Assembly: GCF_001412535.1 (NCBI RefSeq)
Contig: NZ_CP011774.1
Location: 1,421,501 to 1,485,500, forward strand
DNA length: 64,000 nt
Origin: Limnohabitans sp. 63ED37-2
GTDB taxonomy: Bacteria; Pseudomonadota; Gammaproteobacteria; Burkholderiales; Burkholderiaceae_C
Reading direction: 5' to 3'
The notes beneath the pieces were generated by a model. The model worked only from the letters and a program-made list of their open reading frames with translations, was not told the DNA's origin and made no database searches. This document shows, piece by piece, positions 60,176 to 64,000 of the stretch. Made by a program: the position numbers and the translations under genes. Within the stretch, counting starts at the first letter, position 1. Every line of letters begins with the position of its first letter.

Positions 60176-61504
60176 ATGAACACATTGACTGCTCACATCA
60201 CCCCGTCCATGTCGGCAGACAGGGCGCAAAAGATCGCTCAGACCCTCGATCTGCGGGCCTTGCCGCGCGACTTTCTGGACAACCCTTATCCGGTTTACGC
60301 CGCGCTGCGCGAGTCGGAGCCCTTCAAGCGCATGCCCGATGGCTCGTACTTCCTCACGCGCCACGCCGATCTGGTGGCGGTGTACCGCGACGCCAAGGTC
60401 TTCAGCTCTGACAAACAAGTGGAGTTCGGCCCCAAATACAACCACGCGCCTTTCAACCAGCCGCCATTTGCTGCGACCGGTGGCGTCGCTCCGCTGTTCG
60501 AGCACCACACCCACAGCCTGGTCTTCAACGACGCACCACGGCACACCCGTGTGCGGCGCTTGATCATGGGCGCCCTCACCCGCCGCGCCATCGAAGCCAT
60601 GGAGCCTGGCCTGGTGCAATTGGTGGACAGTCTGCTGGACAAAATCGAGGCCCAAGGCGGCGGCGATCTGATCGAGGACTTTGCCTCGGCCATTCCAGTC
60701 GAGATCATCGGCAACCTGCTGGATGTGCCACACGCCGACAGAGAGCCCCTGCGCGGCTGGTCGCTGGCCATTTTGGGAGCACTCGAGCCATCCCTCACAC
60801 CAGAGCAAGAAGCACTTGGCAACCGCAGCGTGAGCGAATTTTTGGCCTACTTGCGCGAACTGGTGGCCCAGCGCCGACAGCATCCGGGTGACCCGGAGCA
60901 CGACGTGCTGACCCGCTTGATTCAAGGCGAGGAAAACGGCGACGCCTTGAGCGAGGTTGAGTTGCTGCAAAACTGCGTTTTTTTGCTCAACGCTGGACAC
61001 GAAACCACCACCAACCTGATCGGCAATGCGCTCATCAGTCTGCAAGAGTGGCCTGCGCAGCGCGAACAACTCCAGGCTGACTTGAAACAAGCGGCTACTG
61101 AGGCAGAAGGTGAGCAGATCATGGGCCTGGCGGTGGACGAGTTTTTGCGCTTTGAATCGTCCAACCAGCTGGGCAACCGCCGCGCCCTTCAAGCCACCCA
61201 GGTCAATGGCATGGACTTGCCCGCCGGGGCCTTGGTCACGCTGTGCATTGGCGCGGCCAACCGCGACCCGGCGGTGTACGAGAACCCCGTACAACTGAAC
61301 CTGCGCCGCACAGGCAACAAACACCTGGCCTTTGGCTTTGGGGTGCACCAGTGTGCGGGTTTGAGTTTGGCGCGTTTGGAGGGGCGCATCGCGATCGGCC
61401 GCTTTTTGCAGCGCTTTCCCGACTACCAACTCACCCAAAGCCCAGTGCGCGGCGGCCGCGCAAGGTTTCGCGGCTTCTTGCACGCGCCGTTTTCAATCGA
61501 ATAA
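60176..61504 (+). CDS. Cytochrome P450
   Basis: 442 residues, soluble bacterial class. I-helix LNAGHETTTNLIGNAL, ExxR in EFLRFES, and the heme-Cys loop FGFGVHQCAGLSLARLEGRI. Substrate unknown; it needs a ferredoxin partner not seen nearby. No Shine-Dalgarno site precedes ATG 60176; a REP-like sequence lies there instead. Confidence 0.94.
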   Translation: MNTLTAHITPSMSADRAQKIAQTLDLRALPRDFLDNPYPVYAALRESEPFKRMPDGSYFLTRHADLVAVYRDAKVFSSDKQVEFGPKYNHAPFNQPPFAATGGVAPLFEHHTHSLVFNDAPRHTRVRRLIMGALTRRAIEAMEPGLVQLVDSLLDKIEAQGGGDLIEDFASAIPVEIIGNLLDVPHADREPLRGWSLAILGALEPSLTPEQEALGNRSVSEFLAYLRELVAQRRQHPGDPEHDVLTRLIQGEENGDALSEVELLQNCVFLLNAGHETTTNLIGNALISLQEWPAQREQLQADLKQAATEAEGEQIMGLAVDEFLRFESSNQLGNRRALQATQVNGMDLPAGALVTLCIGAANRDPAVYENPVQLNLRRTGNKHLAFGFGVHQCAGLSLARLEGRIAIGRFLQRFPDYQLTQSPVRGGRARFRGFLHAPFSIE

Positions 61505-61521
61505 GCACCAGGAGACAAGCC

Positions 61522-61845
61522 ATGGACACCCCCGAAACACAAGCGCCTCAGCACACCAGCTTTGCCGAGTTCTACCCCTTCTACCTGAGCGAGCACAGCC
61601 ACCGCACCTGCCGCCGCATGCATTTTGTGGGCAGCACATTGAGCCTGATGTGCTTGGCCATGTTGGCCGTGACCGGCAAACCGCAGTACTTTTTGTATGG
61701 GTTGCTGTGTGGTTACGGCTGCGCCTGGATTGGGCATTTTGTGTTCGAGAAAAACAAGCCCGCCAGCTTCAAACGCCCGCTCTATAGCTTCATGGGCGAC
61801 TGGGTCATGTACCGCGACATGTGGCGTGGTCGGGTGAGCTTTTAA
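61522..61845 (+). CDS. DUF962 / Mpo1-like membrane protein
   Basis: 107 residues, small membrane protein. FAEFYPFYLSEHSHRTCRRMH, then HFVGSTLSLMCLAM and GYGCAWIGHFVFEKNKPASF are the Mpo1/YGL010w-like signature with conserved His. The yeast relative is an Fe(II)-dependent 2-hydroxy fatty-acid dioxygenase; bacterial function is open. AGGAG precedes ATG 61522. It follows the P450 by 17 bases. Confidence 0.88.
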   Translation: MDTPETQAPQHTSFAEFYPFYLSEHSHRTCRRMHFVGSTLSLMCLAMLAVTGKPQYFLYGLLCGYGCAWIGHFVFEKNKPASFKRPLYSFMGDWVMYRDMWRGRVSF

Positions 61846-61849
61846 GCGC

Positions 61850-63091
61850 TCACATCGGCAGCAGTTGCACCAAACGGATCTGGTCCAGACCCGTTTGCTG
61901 CCAAATTGGATCGGCCGCAGACCCCCTCAACACCAGCAATCGGTCGGCCAACGGGGCCACCGTGGCCAGCGCGGGGTCCACCAGCAAAACCTGCCGGGCT
62001 TGACCTTGGTCGTTTTGCTCAGTCAGGCGCCCCACCCAATCGAGGCTGCGCAAAACCTCCAGCACTTGGCGCAGCTCGCTCGTTTCCACCCGCAAGCGCA
62101 TGGCCAACTCGTCGGTGCTCAAACCCCGCCGATCGGTCGCCTTGGCCGTATTCAACTCGCCCAAAACCTCCAAGGCCAGCCGAAAGGTCCAGCCCGCGCC
62201 CTCCGGTTTGCGCAACTCTTGCCGGCCCAACTCGGGCAAGCTGGCGGCCAACACGGCCCCCAACAACACCAGCAGCCAAGTCACATAAATCCAGACCAAC
62301 AAAATCGGCAACGCAGCGAAAGCGCCATAAATCAGCGAATAAGTGGGCACCTCCAGCAGGTACAGGGCCATACCTTTTTTGGCCAACTCCAAGGCCCCAG
62401 CGACAAAAAAGCCTGCCGTGATGGCATGACGCCAGCGCACGCGGGTGAAGGGCACGTAAAAATACAAACCACTCACACAAGCGGTGAGCAGCAAAAACTC
62501 AAAACTGTCGAGCAACCAGCGGATGGAGCCGGGCAACACATCGACCACATCGCGTGAAGCCGTCGCCACATAAGATGTGATGGCCAGGCTGGCCCCCAAA
62601 AACAAAGGCCCCAAGGTGATCGACGACCAATACAACAAGACCCTTTGCGCCAAAGGCCGCTGTCGCTGCAAGCCCCAAATTTGCCCCAAAGTGCGCTCGA
62701 TCGTGACCATCAAAAAAACGGCCGACATCAACACCGCCACCAAACCCACAGAGCCCAATCGACTGGCTTTGCGCGAAAACTGGGTCAAATAGCTCAGCAC
62801 CTGACGGGCAATGCTCTCGGGCACCAAACTTTCAATCAGCCAGCGCTGGATCGTGTCCTGGAACTTGCCAAACACCGGAAAAGCCGAAAACACCGCCAAA
62901 CCGAGCGCGAACAAAGGCACCAAAGCCAGCACCGTGGTGAAAGTGAGCGAACTGGCGCTCACGCCCAGTCGTGCCTCGCGAAAGCGTTCGGTCAACAGAC
63001 TCGCCATCTGGCGCCAAGGAAAAACGGTCAGTTCCTGCCACCAGAGCGAGAGGTGCGCTGGCCAAGAGGACTTTGAGAGGGGAGATTGCAT
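61850..63091 (-). CDS. YihY/BrkB family inner-membrane protein
   Basis: 413 residues. Six or so membrane segments: VSASSLTFTTVLALVPLFAL (signature), YWSSITLGPLFLGASLA, LLLTACVSGLYFYVPFTRV, and the C-terminal segments IYGAFAALPILLVWIYVTWL. A soluble tail of about 110 residues (TDELAMRLRVETSELRQVLE) resembles a winged helix. ATG 63091 is the family start. Older annotation as RNase BN is wrong for this family. Confidence 0.92.
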   Translation of the reverse strand: MQSPLSKSSWPAHLSLWWQELTVFPWRQMASLLTERFREARLGVSASSLTFTTVLALVPLFALGLAVFSAFPVFGKFQDTIQRWLIESLVPESIARQVLSYLTQFSRKASRLGSVGLVAVLMSAVFLMVTIERTLGQIWGLQRQRPLAQRVLLYWSSITLGPLFLGASLAITSYVATASRDVVDVLPGSIRWLLDSFEFLLLTACVSGLYFYVPFTRVRWRHAITAGFFVAGALELAKKGMALYLLEVPTYSLIYGAFAALPILLVWIYVTWLLVLLGAVLAASLPELGRQELRKPEGAGWTFRLALEVLGELNTAKATDRRGLSTDELAMRLRVETSELRQVLEVLRSLDWVGRLTEQNDQGQARQVLLVDPALATVAPLADRLLVLRGSAADPIWQQTGLDQIRLVQLLPM

Positions 63092-63112
63092 GCCCGGTAT
63101 GATGCCACCGCA

Positions 63113-63520
63113 ATGAACTCCATCACAGAAAACACACACCCTGGCGTCGATTTCACACGCTGGTTGGCCGTCGGCAGTCTGCTGGGCCTGATCCTTTTGG
63201 GCTTGCTCTGGGAACTTTGGCTGGCCCCCTTGCGGCCGGGCGGCTCTTGGTGGGTCATCAAGGTGCTGCCTTTGTGTATACCCCTGGCTGGCCTGCTCAA
63301 AAACCGCATGTACACCTACCGCTGGGTCAGCATGCTGGTCTGGTTGTACTTCACCGAAGGCGTCATGCGGGCTTGGGGCGATGCTTGGCCTTCCAACGGT
63401 TTGGCCGGTCTGCAGATCCTGTTGTGTACCACCTTGTTTGTGGCCTGCGCACTGCATGTGCGGATCCGCTTCAAGGCCGCCAAAGCCACCGGTAACTTTG
63501 TGCCCGTTCCTCGAGACTGA
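63113..63520 (+). CDS. DUF2069 family membrane protein
   Basis: 135 residues, about four membrane segments: WLAVGSLLGLILLGLLWELW, VIKVLPLCIPLAGLLKNRMY (signature PL..GL), VWLYFTEGVMRAW. It diverges from yihY with only 21 bases between the two starts. No ribosome site is visible; TATGAT at 63098-63103 is nine bases from the ATG. Confidence 0.88.
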   Translation: MNSITENTHPGVDFTRWLAVGSLLGLILLGLLWELWLAPLRPGGSWWVIKVLPLCIPLAGLLKNRMYTYRWVSMLVWLYFTEGVMRAWGDAWPSNGLAGLQILLCTTLFVACALHVRIRFKAAKATGNFVPVPRD

Positions 63521-63525
63521 ATACC

Positions 63526-64000
63526 ATGAACGCCCCCCTGCCCCACCCATTGCTTGAACAGCTGCGCCAAATTTGTGGTGCAGCCAACGTCCTCACACAC
63601 GACGACCCAGCCACCGACCTCAGTCCCTGGGAACAAGACTGGCGCAAACGGGTGCGGGGTCGCGCCTTGGCCGTGGTGCGTCCGGGTGACACCACGCAAG
63701 TGGCCGCCGTGGTCAAAGCTTGTGCCGCAGCGGGCACCCCCATCGTGCCGCAAGGCGGCAACACCGGGCTGGTGGTGGGTGGCGTGCCCAACGGCTCTGG
63801 CACACAGATTGTGCTGAGCATGACCCGCATGAACGCCGTGCGGGCCATCGATCCGGCCAACCTGACCATCACCGTGGAAGCGGGTTGTGTGCTGCAAAAC
63901 CTGCAGGCCGCTGCCGAAGCCGCAGGTTTTCTGTTCCCCCTGAGTCTGGGCGCCGAAGGCAGCTGCACCATCGGCGGCAACCTGGGCACCAACGCCGGCG
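63526..64000 (+). CDS. FAD-binding oxidoreductase, D-2-hydroxyacid dehydrogenase/GlcD type (partial)
   Basis: The first 158 residues are visible, and the frame is open at the window end. ALAVVRPGDTTQVAAVVKAC, then PIVPQGGNTGLVVGGVP is the FAD-binding type 4 (PCMH) signature, and GAEGSCTIGGNLGTNAG follows. Members include D-lactate, glycolate and D-2-hydroxyglutarate dehydrogenases. It starts five bases after the DUF2069 gene. Confidence 0.92.
   Translation, partial: MNAPLPHPLLEQLRQICGAANVLTHDDPATDLSPWEQDWRKRVRGRALAVVRPGDTTQVAAVVKACAAAGTPIVPQGGNTGLVVGGVPNGSGTQIVLSMTRMNAVRAIDPANLTITVEAGCVLQNLQAAAEAAGFLFPLSLGAEGSCTIGGNLGTNAG

Noticed and set aside
63092..63550. N-terminal extension of YihY by about 150 residues
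   Set aside because: It runs antisense through the DUF2069 gene and has no YihY-like sequence.
1..64000. tRNA, rRNA, CRISPR, insertion sequence, phage or integrase genes
   Set aside because: None seen by eye. No tandem direct-repeat array, transposase motif or rRNA-like stretch was noticed; a tRNA scan would settle the first point.

Overview
The window reads as chromosomal DNA of a betaproteobacterium, most likely Burkholderiales/Comamonadaceae (Limnohabitans-, Rhodoferax- or Polaromonas-like). This rests on high GC, dense same-strand operons, a large acyl-CoA degradation block beside a branched-chain-type ABC transporter, and the character of core genes such as purL, glnD, map, aroC, tex and rlhA. 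The genus is an inference from gene content. I see no rRNA, tRNA, CRISPR array, insertion sequence or prophage. Both ends cut a gene: mltG on the left and an FAD-linked oxidase on the right.

Layout. 1-10.2 kb: mltG (partial), ygfZ, a thioesterase-GNAT fusion, an HSL-type esterase, an iron-type alcohol dehydrogenase, then a leftward run tex > patatin > DUF1330 > trhO > TfoX-N. 10.4-11.4 kb: an AT-richer patch with two tandem 130-residue lipoproteins that both end in a HELRH motif. 11.4-28.3 kb: a leftward acyl-CoA/fatty-acid block with acyl-CoA ligase, a five-gene ABC importer, FadB-type bifunctional enzyme, thiolase, acyl-CoA dehydrogenase, two SDRs, PaaI thioesterase, MDR reductase, GST and a Dabb protein. 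It is broken by two terminator-like hairpins and has an operator-like palindrome in front of fadB. 28.3-32.1 kb: rightward selO-msrB-yciB-bolA-ppiC ending in a UUCG-loop terminator. 32.1-32.4 kb: a long palindromic repeat element. 32.4-42.2 kb: rlhA, a cystatin-like lipoprotein, a SWIM/SNF2 helicase and purL. 42.3-45.3 kb: a regulator-bearing three-gene cluster (GntR/FCD, PhyH dioxygenase, SAF-domain oxidoreductase). 45.4-48.9 kb: map-glnD. 48.9-56.9 kb: leftward type I secretion triad (TolC, ABC, HlyD) running into aroC, an MFS transporter and a hydrolase. 57-64 kb: CBS protein, metY, ypeA, hydrolase, P450, DUF962, YihY, DUF2069 and the partial oxidase.

How the genes work together. The 11-28 kb block can import a carboxylic acid, activate it to a CoA thioester and beta-oxidise it, with accessory reductases and thioesterases; its substrate cannot be read from sequence. 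selO-msrB-yciB-bolA-ppiC looks like an envelope/redox housekeeping operon. map-glnD is standard housekeeping.

Most worth a second look: (1) the tandem HExxH lipoproteins, a family I do not recognise; (2) an identical extended -10 word (TGGGATAAT) 7-8 nt before the ATG of rlhA, map and aroC, predicting leaderless mRNAs; (3) the 32.1-32.4 kb palindromic element; (4) the GntR-PhyH-SAF dehydrogenase cluster; (5) a lipoprotein with a cystatin QVVAG signature.
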